Positions 12,714 to 25,100 of a stretch of DNA of 64,000 nucleotides are shown one piece after another. Source of the stretch: Rhynchonema sp. JSB1_4. Lineage: Eukaryota > Nematoda > Chromadorea > Monhysterida > Xyalidae. Below the pieces are notes generated by a model. It did not search any database, was not told the origin of the DNA, and worked only from the letters and a program-made list of their open reading frames with translations. Position numbers and translations under genes: made by a program. Location: assembly GCA_030248065.1 (NCBI GenBank), contig JASAMV010008948.1, positions 1 to 64,000 on the forward strand, read 5' to 3'. The number at the start of each line of letters is the position of its first letter. Within the stretch, counting starts at the first letter, position 1.

Positions 12714-12769
12714 GGCTGGACTATGCGAACACTACGTATGCATGTATACCTGTCAGTGCCGGAAACAGC

Positions 12770-13065
12770 CTTTGGCTAAGGGAGGTGCCAATTCCAAAAA
12801 GTCATTTTTATCTAGTGCTTGTTCCATTTTTGAGAAGTCATTTTTATCAAGTGCTTGTTTGGAATTTCGAGGTTTTTCACACAAATATTGGACAAAATGT
12901 GACAATGCGCGCGACGCGCGCGAATATTTGGCACTTTTTGCGCGCGCGAAAACCAAATTTCAATGAAAATTGGTGTGTCTGACGCGCGAAGCGCGCGATT
13001 TTTGGACTTTTGAAATGTATGAGAGTGAAAATCCTGCGATTTAGGTGGTCTTTTGTCCTTCTCCA
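12770..13065 (+). repeat. Dispersed CGCG-rich repeat, second copy
   Basis: Partner of 6620-6950, sharing the same order of blocks. Here the CGCG words are denser (GCGCGCGACGCGCGCG). No coding potential seen. Confidence 0.5.
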
Positions 13066-14242
13066 GATCTCCAAATTACACATATAGCTAATGAAATCTA
13101 AGTGGCCTAAGACCAGGCTTGACCGATCAGCAACCAGGCTTGATGTCAATGATACGAGTGCCAAGCTAAGGCTTATGTACCTACTCTGTATTCGATGAAT
13201 AAAGCAAGGTGAAGTAAAGCAAGGGTGAACAGTCAGCCAACTATGAACAATCAGGCAAGATCGAAAGCTGGCTGTCACATCAATCCACAAGCACCAGTGG
13301 TGCAGTAACACCCAATATTAACACAATGTCTCACCGGTCCAACAAAGAACAAAGACACATCTAGAACATGCAAATATTTCTTGTTTCCCATGTATACATA
13401 ACTGGCACTTTGTTCATGACAATCAACTGGCTGCGAGAAGCTGCACTGACATTATCAGAAAAAATATCGCAAAGTTATTAAAACACAATAACCCCATGAG
13501 TACATTCCAGCGCACACCACAAAAACGCTGAGCACTCCTCCTGCCTGTTTGGTGCGCATGCGTGTCGCGTGCGAAAATGCTTGGGTGCGTGAAAGAAAGC
13601 TCTGCTGTGAGTTACTAAAGTGCGGGCCCAAAAATTTTTCGGCTGTTTCCAACACACCAGACACTTTGACGATCATCCACACCAAAAAAATAAGAAAAAT
13701 ACTTAGGAGCCTCGAACTTGCCAGAGGGACCCGATTTGCCCTCAAACCGGCGAATGGTCGCGTAACGTTTCGTCACTTCACCGTTTGTATGAAGGTGTAG
13801 CGTGACACTTATGCACACGTGAGAATAGGCCAGACGATTTCCATTGTTCAGAGACCTAACTTAATACAATCTGTCCACGCATGATCGAGAAAGGACAGTT
13901 TTTATGCTCAGAGTCCGGTGCCTTTTCTGAAAAAACTTAAAATGTGGGTTACGGTAACTGTGTGGACGGATATCACAAACTAGCTATGTGGCAGGATAGC
14001 ACACTTGAATACATTTACTTTCATCGCATTATTTAAAAAATCCAGAAGATTCGTTATTTTGGCGCGGCCCTGCCTGTATTCCGCTTGTCCACTACAGGCG
14101 GTGCGTCATATGAGTTGTGCTGCGTGTTTGGTTGACGGCTTCGACCTGCTCTCACAGCCGTGCGATGCACCAGGTTATCATCAGTGCGAATGCACCATGC
14201 GGTCACGTGACCCCGAAATGGCACACGCTGAAACCAACTAAC

Positions 14243-16700
14243 GTCAATCGCAATCTCCTTAGCGGTCTGTCCTTGATTGTTTACGTAGTTGATCAGATAG
14301 GTCTCCTCGCTTTGTCTCTGCACCCCATCAACAATAACGATTGTTTCGTTTCGTTTCTGCCGTTTCCGCAATCTTTTAAAGAATTTGGCCAGCAACACAT
14401 CACAATTGTTGAGCACCATGTGATGCAGATGGGTGTTGCCGTCGTGGTCCACCGCCGTAAAGTCGAAATCGGCCTGCAATATATGAAGGACACGTGAAAC
14501 ATTAACTTTAGTGCATTTATCAATGCCATGTGTCGTGTGTTGTATGTAGCACAGCACGCGTTATACGGATTGGATTTCCGGCAATATCTGAACCTTGAAG
14601 CTGCAAGACTTGGCAGTCGTAAACGTCAGCCTCGCATTTGCGGGAATAAAACACACGAAAATCGATAATGCACATCGACTCAGACAATGGGTGGAATTCA
14701 GAAAACTAAGTCAAGCTCACCGTCAAGCTCAACGTCAAAGTTCAAAGTCAGATGTTTCGGCGTCACGCTGGCTCGTGCAGCAGACGCAACTTTCTAAACG
14801 AAGGGTCAACTTTGACGTTTTATTGTGTAAGACTGGATGGTTATCTAGCCAAAATATTACTATAGGGATGTAACAGAAACGTATTGTGAGGGTATTTCTG
14901 AGTTTCATGAATTTCTGAAAAGAGGCAAAGAAACGAACAGACGATCACCAACGAGGGTGCAAAAAATTTTGACTGCCTGTCAATGATAGCCACATTATTT
15001 CAATACCATTAGTCAGAAATTGTTATAACTCAGAAATAATCTTCTGAAACGCTTGTGCTACGGCCTTAAAATAACAGTATCCTGAGAAACGCATCCAATC
15101 ATGCACAATAATGCGTCAAAGTTGACCCTTAGTTTAGAAAATCGCGTCTGTTGCACGAGCCAGCGTGACGCCGAAACATCTGACGTTGAACTTTGACGTT
15201 GAGCTTGACGGTGAGCTTGACTTTGTTTTGTGAATTCCAGCCATTGTTGCATGCTAAAGCAGCCGCTATGTTTACACAGACGAAACAATGCAACACACAT
15301 GTTCAAAAAGTAAAACTATGAGCCCGATATCGGAGGTGGTGTTCTTACAAAACGAATAGAAAGAGAAAATCATCATGCACCATGTTGTATTCTTCAACGT
15401 GTAACATTTCCTAAATCAGCAGCCACGTATGAATGAATATTTCACAAATCTGCCACCTCCGAAATCGTGCTCGTGTTGGCGTAGTGCTACTTGCTATTGA
15501 AAGTACCTGTTTGACGCAAACTTTGCCCACTCGATGTTGGCCGAGACAACACGCGATCATGAGTGGCGTGCGTCCCCTGGCGTCACGCTGATTGACGTCG
15601 GCACCTTCGATTAACAGTGTGGTCGCCAACTGGTCCTGAACAGTTCTGTGAAGCGTTTGGGCGGTTGCTGCGTCAAGCTTGAATATCAAGGACAATGACC
15701 ACACGGCAAGAAGGAAACAATTTTGTTTGGACCGTAAACCGCGATAGGATTGGATTTTGACCGGCGTGCAGATTGCTCATCAGGATAGTTTTCAGATTAA
15801 AACAATCAGAATTGTCATATTTTACAAACTACAACGAATCCGTTGTGCGAAATCATGAAATTCGTTTCGTTGACCATCGGGAAAAGAATGGCAATCACAG
15901 TTGTTACTGGTGCTCTATGGAAACAGCTTTCGATGATGCTTTGTCCCTTCCCTCTACCTGCAATAGGTGTCGGTAACTGATGCCCACGAAACAAATTTGA
16001 GATTAAAAAATACCTTTTGATACACTCGTTTCATATGCAACATAACATTTGTAAAGTCACCTGTTGTTTGTGGTCCTGCAGTTCATGCAACATTGTCATC
16101 AACAACGACATGTTGGTCGACGCGACATGCGCATTCACATCCAGATCACCATACAGCGCCCTCTCTTCTTTCGGTGACATTCCACCTGTTATTGCATGCT
16201 GGTTAATTTATTGCATCGATCACGCGTTGTGGCATAGTGCGTGCTTTGAGTCAGGATTTGGTTTACGTCTGCGGATGCAGAGTGGATAAGCTGCATATGT
16301 GGATTGAGATATCCAGCTGCGTGCGCAAAGTCGGTAATGCAGTCGTGTAGCTCAGATACACATAACACATGTCTTATGTTTATGTACGCGCTATGTTTTG
16401 GGCACTGAACAAGACAATTTCCAAACGCCACAAGGAGCTCACAACCCAATGTGGCTGTTTACCGATTCCGGTGGCGCTCAGATTTGCGTTGATCAGTCGA
16501 CTTTGTATCATTTCGACCATCTGAATCGCTTCATCCATATTCGCCACCGTCACTTGATTTCCCGTCCTTTTTGAATCAGGGTCATCGTTGTCATTGTTGT
16601 TTTGTTTCTCGATTTGCTCGACGGTGTCGCTCGTGTCGCTCTCTGACTCCTCCTCCGAACTCATCAATATCGGCATTCGGTCGGACATTTGACGATACAT
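14243..16700 (-). CDS. Ankyrin-repeat protein, 5' exons
   Basis: Exons right to left: 16700-16463 (start; acidic Ser/Glu/Asp tract then ANMDEAIQMVEMIQSRLINA), 16185-16061 (GMSPKEERALYGDLDVNAHV, phase matched), 15957-15908 (VEGRDKASSKAVSIEH), an exon ending at 15507 and starting at or before 15635 (LLIEGADVNQRDARGRTPLM plus IACCLGQHRV, a clear ankyrin repeat), and 14473-14243 (DFTAVDHDGNTHLHHMVLNN, a second clear ankyrin repeat, then a Lys/Arg-rich insert and NNQGQTAKEIAID, part of a third). Ankyrin repeats mediate protein binding. The acidic N terminus and broken repeats do not allow a family name. The phase between exons 3 and 4 is unresolved. Introns hold fold-back repeats (14.7-15.25 kb and 15.31-15.49 kb). 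The gene must continue 3' of 14243, possibly to 7.5 kb. Confidence 0.7.
14675..15250. mobile_element. Intronic fold-back element
   Basis: About 150 bases at 14690-14835 recur inverted at 15095-15245. Both arms contain GCTCACCGTCAAGCTCAACG or its complement, GTCAGATGTTTCGGCGTCAC and GTCAACTTTGACG. It lies in the intron between the two ankyrin exons. Confidence 0.65.
15314..15490. mobile_element. MITE-1, degenerate copy
   Basis: Same inverted ends and body as 17441-17634 (GAGCCCGAT..TCGGAG and CTCCGAAATCG, with AACGTGTAACATTTCC inside), but with eroded ends. Sits in an ankyrin-gene intron. Confidence 0.7.
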
Positions 16701-17440
16701 TGATCGCGCGATTTATTGATTGATTGGTTGCGTGATTGACTTTAGTCTTAATCTGGACACCGAACAATCTCGCGATGCTTATACATGCGGGTGAGAATCG
16801 TAATAAAATAGGAGGGCGAATCAGCAAAGAACAAGACGTTGAACTTCGTGAACACTGTGTATGTGTCTGCACAAGCTCATTTTGTCGTTTGCGTCAGGCC
16901 ACGATAGTTATAATCATGAATTTCACCTGTTCGCATCTTTGACCAACAATTATTCGCAGGTTGGCCGCAGTTGCATTTGCGGACGCAAATGCAATATCAA
17001 TAACTTAGCTCAGTCTGGTTAGTCGGTGATAAGCAGTGAGCATAAGACTGGATCACCAGGAGTTGCGTGCATACGTGCCATGATAGGGATTATACATAGA
17101 TGACAACTGATCAGATATGAATGAAAAGGAGTTACATGTCATAATATCGTTTGAGTAAAAAAACAGCAAAAAGCAGAGCGATGGTGAAAGTGAAACCAAA
17201 TCAAAACGACACCCATAGGGAGTACAGGTACTGCATAAAAGTCTGGACTTGCGAACCCAGAATTTGGTTATTGCCTGCTGGCTGCGCTTGCAGGGACCTG
17301 GTTCCTTGCCGTGGGATTTGTCTTTGGAGTTGACGCTTCGTTGTCATTTGTCAGCGTTGATGTCCGGTTTTCCGGTGAAACATCACATGTCATATTGAAC
17401 TTGCAATTTTGTTCAAAAAAGATGTATTATTTTCATACGT

Positions 17441-17634
17441 AAAGGCAAACTACGCCAACACGAGCCCGATTTCGGAGTTGGTGCACCAGCAAAACGAAAA
17501 GAAAGAGAAATCCTCATGCACCACGTGGCATTCCACAACGTGTAACGTTTCCCAAATCAGCAGCCACGTATGAATGAATGTTTCACTAGTCTAGCACCTC
17601 CGAAATCGGGCTCGTGTTGATGTAGTTTGCCTTT
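17441..17634. mobile_element. MITE-1, complete copy (194 bp)
   Basis: Starts AAAGGCAAACTACGCCAACA and ends with its inverted match (GTGTTGATGTAGTTTGCCTTT). The inverted repeats extend about 36 bp to CCGATTTCGGA / TCCGAAATCGG. The body holds ACGTGTAACGTTTCCC and AATGTTTCACTAG. Other copies are at 15314, 28165 and a half copy at 26230. Superfamily not assigned. Confidence 0.85.
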
Positions 17635-17907
17635 ATCTATTGAGGTATTTCCAGGCAAATTCAAATGAAACATGACCTGGTTCCTTTGAGAGCAAGCTTA
17701 TTAATGAAGCACTGCGCGTATGTGCAATATGTCTTGCGGCATGCAATCTGACGACAGCGCGCAGCTGCTAATCCAATGCGAGTTATGCGAGTTCAAGTGC
17801 ATAGAACAACGCGAGAGCAGCTCAAAGCAAGCCATACAACGCAATATCCTTTGGTCGTATGAGCATCCAAGCAGTTTGCCTGATTATTCGCAGTACCCAC
17901 TACCCAT

Positions 17908-18608
17908 AGTACAGTACCGGTTGCATCTCTTGGCTGTTTTTCGCATGATTCATGCGGCATACCATGCGGCATGGTACCTCCTTAAGTATTGAATCATGCG
18001 AAAAATCATGCGGCATTATGCGACCCCATGCGAGCATTTTTGTCACCATGCGAGAATCATGCCGCATGATTTTGATTCTCGCATGATTGTGCTGACTTGG
18101 CTGCTGGTTTAGTTTTGCTCTGTTTGTGATCACAGGCAGTTTATCAGCTGTCAGCTTGAATGTAACGAGTATCCTGGTTGAATCTCACTTGAGATGCGCT
18201 TCAGAGGAAGCATAAATCGTTATGTAGTTAACTACTTCGCTACTACACCTTTAAAATCGAATTGCGGAAAAAAGTTTGTCATACACAGTATACCACATAA
18301 ACATTTCTGTTAAAAGCTTTTTTGGCAAATTTTACGCATGTTATTTAGCCTGACAGCAGATAAACTGCCAGTGATCACGAACAGATCAAAACTAAACCAG
18401 CAGCCAAGTCAGCACAATCATGCGAGAATCATGCCGCATGGTCCAAAATCATGCGGCATGATTCTCGCATGGTGACAAAAATGCTCGCTTGGGTCGCACA
18501 ATGTCGCATGATTTTTCGCATGATTCAGTACTTAAGGAGGTACCATGCCGCATGGTATGCCGCATGAATCATGCGAAAAACAGCCAAGAGATGCAACCGG
18601 TACTGTAC
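17908..18608. mobile_element. Fold-back element with word ATGCGGCATG
   Basis: Arms of about 230 bp in inverted orientation (TACAGTACCGGTTGCATCTC at the left; complement ending at 18608). The arms carry many copies of CATGCGGCATGATTC-type words in both orientations. The centre (18140-18360) is unrelated, non-coding and AT-rich. No coding potential. Confidence 0.8.
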
Positions 18609-18930
18609 CTGAGTAAGTAAATCATACCCCGGCTTGCTGGGAAACTGCAACCTGCAAACTGCCCGCAGACCCACATACACTGTAGATATAAGCTGTGAGG
18701 TAATTACAACTAACGACACTGGAGGGATATGCTGTAGCCGTTTGGAGAAGCGGAATACAATAATAATATAACTGCGGCAAGAGGTTGCCCTGTGCAATCA
18801 GAAAAACTTGAATGTGCCACAGCTGTGTGTCTGTGCAAGGACCTTGCGACGACCTTAGGCATACTTTTCAATATTGCACAGTGTAGTTTTTCATGTTGCT
18901 TTATTGCTTGCTACCAGGGCATGTACAGAC

Positions 18931-19100
18931 CAACCGTCAGCTCATGAGACGCTTGTTACGCATTCACGTGTTTCAAAACTTTTCGAAAACAATAGAAAGA
19001 GAAATCGTCAATGCATACATACCCAATTTCTCTTTCTATTGTTTTCGAAATGTTCCACAAAACGTGGAACCATAACAAGAGTGCCATGAGCTGGTGGTCG
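18931..19100. mobile_element. Small fold-back element
   Basis: Inverted ends CCAACCGTCAGCTCATGAGA and TGCCATGAGCTGGTGG, and inner arms around CAATAGAAAGAGAAAT and its complement. Related in layout to 21546-21903 and 29461-29793, which also pair an AGCTCATGA-type end with an AAAGAGAAAT inner arm. Confidence 0.6.
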
Positions 19101-19449
19101 CACTTCCGGAGTTTCCGTCTACAGCCCCGAATGGTGCTCCATGGGGCTCAATCCGGTAAAATTTGTATTTCTGTCTTTAGATACCTAATCTTCTACCAAA
19201 AATGACTGGTTTTCTGAACCAATTGGCTGTTTTATTCACCACAGCAGCCTGTACTGGGTGTTTTCTGGTTGTTTTGTGTGCACGTGTGGATTACTGAACC
19301 GTTCATACGACGTCCTGACACAAAATGAAATTGATTGAGAACTTTATCACCGACAGGTATTTTGAGGGCTTTCCAAATAGAGCCCCATGGCAGTGCTGCC
19401 TGTACATACAGGTTGAAGTGCATAACCTCGGGGCGCAGCTAATAGACTG

Positions 19450-19506
19450 TAGGCCAGTTGGTAAAGCATAGGCCAGAAGTTGAAGGTTCGAGTCCTCTCA
19501 GGGACA
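19450..19506 (+). repeat. tRNA-like sequence, probable SINE head
   Basis: Contains an A-box-like GGCCAGTTGGTAAAGC and a perfect B box GGTTCGAGTCC, 20-odd bases apart. The part between is too short for a normal anticodon arm, so it is not a functional tRNA gene. Internal Pol III promoter boxes suggest a tRNA-derived SINE. Confidence 0.45.
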
Positions 19507-19623
19507 TACATGTATGTATAAGGTAATTTGGTGTACGACCCAAAGTTCACAACTGGTGAGCCTAGCCTAATGATTGTGCGTGTGTCACGCTGCGTGTGCG
19601 CTGCACGTCACATGGAGTTACGA

Positions 19624-20324
19624 CCAGGGTAGGAAAAAAATTTTTTTTTAAACAAGTTTTTTTTAAAAAAAAAATTTTTTTTTAAAAAGTCTGAGATTCG
19701 GGGAAATTTTACCAAATTTGCCTAAAAAACGCGCAAAATCGCGAAAAAATGCAACTTTAATTGACAAGTCACTTTTGTGACTTGGTTTGCATCACTTATC
19801 AAGGGTGTTTACGTCATTTCGGTACGATCCAACAGTCTGTGCTTGATATGGACCGATGATTGCTGCTCTGTGGTATCGGACACAACAGTTTGTGGCCGAA
19901 TAAGCAAGATTCACTCATAAACCACACAGAATTGAGAATATAAGCTGCAGAAATACTTGTCGGGCAGCTGAATCAGTCGTACACGACCGACCTGATGGGG
20001 TATGACGTCGAAGTACCATGTAGGCACATGCATACTGTGTCTCATGTATCAAGGGAAGGTATAATAACATCATTTGGGGTATCTTAGGTACCAAATACAT
20101 GCCCCAAAGGTGATTTTGTGAAGAAAATTTTTCGACCCTTGAGAAAAAATGACAAAAAATAACCCCCAAAAAGGCCATTTTTGGACGTTTTAGAACATTT
20201 TGTTCCCCCGAAAATTTTAAAAAAAAAATTTTTTTTTAAAAAAAAAAATTTTTCAAAAACCTTTTTTTTTTAAAAAAAAAATTTTTTTTTTTTAAAAAAA
20301 AATTTTTTTTTTGCCCAACCCTGG
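19624..20324. mobile_element. 701-bp element with A-run/T-run words and 6-bp target duplication
   Basis: Ends CCAGGGTAGG at the left and CCAACCCTGG at the right, flanked by TTACGA on both sides (19618-19623 and 20325-20330). Immediately inside both ends are alternating runs of A and T (AAAAAAAAATTTTTTTTT type). The middle 19690-20170 is non-coding as far as can be seen. Confidence 0.8.
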
Positions 20325-20329
20325 TTACG

Positions 20330-21545
20330 ACGGTGCCACTTGGAGGATCACATACCCTTTGTGACACACGCAATTGGACAAATAGAACTGCGACTACAAC
20401 TACGGTTGGATAATGTAGGTACATACGACTTGGCATGCGCAAATTCTTCATTGCCCTTTAATTTGCCATGATGTTGGAGCACTCATTTCGACCAGCACAA
20501 AAGTTGTTCGTATTGTGTAGCGAAACAATGTTTACAGCGCTTTAGGCTGGTCGAAGTCAGTGCTGCAACTCAGTCGCAAAATGCGGGTTCAACGAAATTT
20601 GCCTTCTAATAAGACGTAGTCCAATCGCATAGTTGTCCTGATAGCAGTACCTGCACGCAAAGTTTACACGGCTGGCAAATTCCAAAAGCGGAATTAGGTT
20701 GAAACTGGTGAACATCACTGAGAAAGTTTTCTAATTTTAGTTAATCGACACAAACACTTGTTTCCCTTGAGCACGAACGCACAATATGAAAACGTGCAGA
20801 GATCACACGGACCGGTTGTGTATAATCAGATGAGCAACGTACAGTATGTATGTAGGTAATTACTCGCAATTATTATTTTGCACGTGGACGCAGGTCCCAA
20901 GCTATACTTTTTGCTGGATAAAGGTCACGTGTGACCCTGAGTGAGTCATCGCTAAAGCCCCCTGGGTGTCTGGCAATACTTTCAAAGGAGCATACTACAC
21001 ACGTTGATGATAGTCACACCACACACTGCTTATGGTTTTGAATTCAATTCACTTTGTTATTTTTACCCAGGATCGACGCTCATGACAAAAGACACGACGA
21101 CAAAAGTATGAAGTCCTGATTAAAAACTATTGAGGGTTCGGGAAGAAAATGTAACTTACGAAAGGGATACCAGAACAGAAATAAAGATATAGAGACTTAA
21201 CTTGTAACTTATAAAGACTACAATTTGAGTTCCGGTGGGCATAAAAATGATTTTGCAATTTTTCTATGGCATCATCAGGTAGGAACCAAGAATAATTGTT
21301 TCTTAATTTATGCAACAATAATCCTATCAAACTGTTATCGAGCTTGGGTGACACATGACAGAAGCCTGATATTCGTTCACAAGCACTCCGAGGTGATGAT
21401 CATCGGAGAAGCATGCGTACGAAAACGTCAGCTCATCGGAACACAATGACGGATGACACGAGTGACTAGGAACTGCTTTTTTTTAAATTGGTATCGTTGG
21501 TACGACTGCGACATCCACTTGGTATGCGAAACAAATTGGCAGCGT
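20330..21545. other. No gene seen
   Basis: About 1.2 kb of unremarkable sequence between two elements. No exon with plausible splice sites, no RNA gene and no recognised repeat. Confidence 0.5.
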
Positions 21546-21903
21546 TGCGTATAGTCCATCCACGAGCTCATGAAACGACCTTTTTTTGAAGTTGGCTTGT
21601 GCGGATCCAATAATGTTCAGGTTCCACGTATTTCAGAAATGAAAGAAAGAGAAAAGCACGTGTTTTTAAAGGCACACTCTCCACCTCGGGGCGTAAATTC
21701 CCGTTTGACTCCCAAAGCATTTGTGTGTTGAACGACTTTGCTGTTCGCAACAAATATAGATCAGTCAGCTGGAACTTGACATCATTTCTCTCGGCCCAAT
21801 CTCTTTCTTTTGTTTGCGAAAACACGTATAGCAGTAGGACTTTTAAATTTGGCCAAGCAAGCTTCAAAAAAAGTCGTCTCATGAGCTCGTGGCTGGACTA
21901 CGC
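21546..21903. mobile_element. Fold-back element (AGCTCATGA family)
   Basis: Left GCGTATAGTCCATCCACGAG, right complement ending GGACTACGC. Inner arms run through AAGTTGGCTTG.., AAAGAAAGAGAAA and GAGGTGGAGAG-like text. Related arms occur at about 11195 and at 22038-22105. Confidence 0.7.
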
Positions 21904-21904
21904 A

Positions 21905-22045
21905 GGTCTGAAACATTCTCTTTACCACACGCTTTGTGTGCGATTGCGCAACGCAACGTCACCACCCCGTCACTTTCCCTCTTTACGATTCAGGAAAAAA
22001 ATTTGACCGATTCTTATAAAGTCATTGTGCAACCAATACTAGCCA
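21905..22045 (+). repeat. Dispersed repeat, also at 26450-26585
   Basis: Shares GGTCTGAAACATT, CAACGCAACGTCAC, CCCCGTCACTTTCC, ACGATTCAGGAAAAAA and TTCTTATAAAG with 26450-26585, in the same order. The two copies therefore flank the 31-bp array on both sides in direct orientation. Confidence 0.7.
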
Positions 22046-22111
22046 CGAGCACATGAGACGACTTTTTTAAAGCTTGCTTGGCCAGATTCAAAAATGCTCC
22101 GAACAAAATAG

Positions 22112-25100
22112 GCAGAAGAACAAAATGGACCCATACAGTTTTTTTTGTGGAAGAACAAAATAGGCCCATGCCATTTTGTGGATAAACAAAATGGACCCAT
22201 ACCGTTTTGTGGAAGAACAAAATATGTAGGCCCATGCCATCTTGTGGATAAATAAAATGGACCCATACCGTTTTGTGGAAGAACAAAATAGGCCCATGCC
22301 ATTTTGTGGATAAACAAAATGGACCCATACCGTTTTGTGAAAGAACAAAATAGGCCCATGCCATTTTGTGGATAAACAAAATGGACCCATACCGTTTTGT
22401 GGAAGAACAAAACAGGCCCATGCCATTTTGTGGATAAACAAAATGGACCCATACCGTTTTGTGGAAGAACAAAATAGGCCCATCCCATTTTGTGGAAGAA
22501 CAAAATGGACCCATACCGTTTTGTGGAAGAACAAAATAGGCCCATATCATTTTGTGGAAGAACAAAATGGACCCATACCGTTTTGTGGAAGAACAAAATG
22601 GGCCCATGCCATTTTGTGGATAAACAAAATGGACCCATACCGTTTTGTGGAAGAACAAAATAGACCCATACCAATTTGTGGAAGAACAAAATGGATCCAT
22701 ACCGTTTTCTGGAAGAACAAAATAGGCCCATACCATTTTGTGGAAGAACAAGTTGAACCCATACCGTTTTGTGGAAGAGCAAAATAGGCCCATGCCATTT
22801 TGTGGATAAACAAAATGGACCCATACCGTTTTGTGGAAGAACAAAATATGTAGGCCCATGCCATCTTGTGGATAAATAAAATGGACCCATACCGTTTTGT
22901 GGAAGAACAAAATGGACCCATACCGTTTTGTGGAAGAACAAAATAGGCCCATGCCATTTTGTGGATAAACAAAATGGACCCATACCGTTTTGTGAAAGAA
23001 CAAAATAGGCCCATGCCATTTTGTGGATAAACAAAATGGACCCATACCGTTTTGTGGAAGAACAAAACAGGCCCATGCCATTTTGTGGATAAACAAAATG
23101 GACCCATACCGTTTTGTGGAAGAACAAAATAGGCCCATCCCATTTTGTGGAAGAACAAAATGGACCCATACCGTTTTGTGGAAGAACAAAATAGGCCCAT
23201 ATCATTTTGTGGAAGAACAAAATGGACCCATACCGTTTTGTGGAAGAACAAAATGGGCCCATGCCATTTTGTGGATAAACAAAATGGACCCATACCGTTT
23301 TGTGGAAGAACAAAATAGACCCATACCAATTTGTGGAAGAACAAAATGGATCCATACCGTTTTCTGGAAGAACAAAATAGGCCCATACCATTTTGTGGAA
23401 GAACAAGTTGAACCCATACCGTTTTGTGGAAGAGCAAAATAGGCCCATGCCATTTTGTGGATAAACAAAATGGACCCATACCGTTTTGTGGAAGAACAAA
23501 ATATGTAGGCCCATGCCATCTTGTGGATAAATAAAATGGACCCATACCGTTTTGTGGAAGAACAAAATAGGCCCATGCCATTTTGTGGATAAACAAAATG
23601 GACCCATACCGTTTTGTGGAAGAACAAAATAGGCCCATGCCATTTTGTGGATAAACAAAATGGACCCATACCGTTTTGTGGAAGAACAAAACAGGCCCAT
23701 GCCATTTTGTGGATAAACAAAATGGACCCATACCGTTTTGTGGAAGAACAAAATGGACCCATACCGTTTTGTGGAAGAACAAAATAGGCCCATATCATTT
23801 TGTGGAAGAACAAAATGGACCCATACCGTTTTGTGGAAGAACAAAATATGTAGGCCCATGCCATCTTGTGGATAAATAAAATGGACCCATACCGTTTTGT
23901 GGATAAACAAAATGAACCCATACCGTTTTGTGAAAGAACAAAATAGGCCCATGCCATTTTGTGGATAAACAAAATGGACCCATACCGTTTTGTGGAAGAA
24001 CAAAACAGGCCCATGCCATTTTGTGGATAAACAAAATGGACCCATACCGTTTTGTGGAAGAACAAAATAGGCCCATCCCATTTTGTGGAAGAACAAAATG
24101 GACCCATACCGTTTTGTGGAAGAACAAAATAGGCCCATATCATTTTGTGGAAGAACAAAATGGACCCATACCGTTTTGTGGAAGAACAAAATGGGCCCAT
24201 GCCATTTTGTGGATAAACAAAATGGACCCATACCGTTTTGTGGAAGAACAAAATAGACCCATACCAATTTGTGGAAGAACAAAATGGATCCATACCGTTT
24301 TCTGGAAGAACAAAATAGGCCCATACCATTTTGTGGAAGAACAAGTTGAACCCATACCGTTTTGTGGAAGAGCAAAATAGGCCCATGCCATTTTGTGGAT
24401 AAACAAAATGGACCCATACCGTTTTGTGGAAGAACAAAATATGTAGGCCCATGCCATCTTGTGGATAAATAAAATGGACCCATACCGTTTTGTGGAAGAA
24501 CAAAATAGGCCCATGCCATTTTGTGGATAAACAAAATGGACCCATACCGTTTTGTGGAAGAACAAAATAGGCCCATGCCATTTTGTGGATAAACAAAATG
24601 GACCCATACCGTTTTGTGGAAGAACAAAACAGGCCCATGCCATTTTGTGGATAAACAAAATGGACCCATACCGTTTTGTGGAAGAACAAAATGGACCCAT
24701 ACCGTTTTGTGGAAGAACAAAATAGGCCCATATCATTTTGTGGAAGAACAAAATGGACCCATACCGTTTTGTGGAAGAACAAAATGGGCCCATGCCATTT
24801 TGTGGATAAACAAAATGGACCCATACCGTTTTGTGGAAGAACAAAATAGACCCATACCAATTTGTGGAAGAACAAAATGGATCCATACCGTTTTCTGGAA
24901 GAACAAAATAGGCCCATACCATTTTGTGGAAGAACAAGTTGAACCCATACCGTTTTGTGGAAGAGCAAAATAGGCCCATGCCATTTTGTGGATAAACAAA
25001 ATGGACCCATACCGTTTTGTGGAAGAACAAAATATGTAGGCCCATGCCATCTTGTGGATAAATAAAATGGACCCATACCGTTTTGTGGAAGAACAAAATG

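Larger units (their letters stand above)
10278..14069. mobile_element. 3.8-kb composite element with long inverted arms
   Basis: The left arm starts GGCCGCGCCAAAATAACGAA at 10278 and the right arm ends with its reverse complement at 14069. The arms match almost base for base over about 700 nt (10278-10900 against 13440-14069, resuming at 10983-11060 against 13360-13440, with the intervening 80 bases missing on the right). Both arms keep the same small open frames, one of about 95 codons and an antisense one of 67 codons, differing at few positions. The interior holds nested elements: an outer fold-back from about 11195, a 300-bp fold-back at 11574-11869, the CCAATACC element at 12118-12713, and the CGCG repeat. 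It lies in, or just 3' of, the ankyrin gene. No target duplication was recognised. Confidence 0.75.

Noticed and set aside
10603..13745. Small frames of 67 and 95 codons in the inverted arms as genes
   Set aside because: Present in both arms simply because the arms are copies. No recognised domain and no evidence that differences spare the protein.
14054..14240. Extension of the ankyrin exon into GHVTAWCIRTDDNLVH
   Set aside because: A GTTAGT donor precedes it, and the same DNA recurs in introns of the ARF and homeobox genes, so it is a repeat rather than coding sequence.
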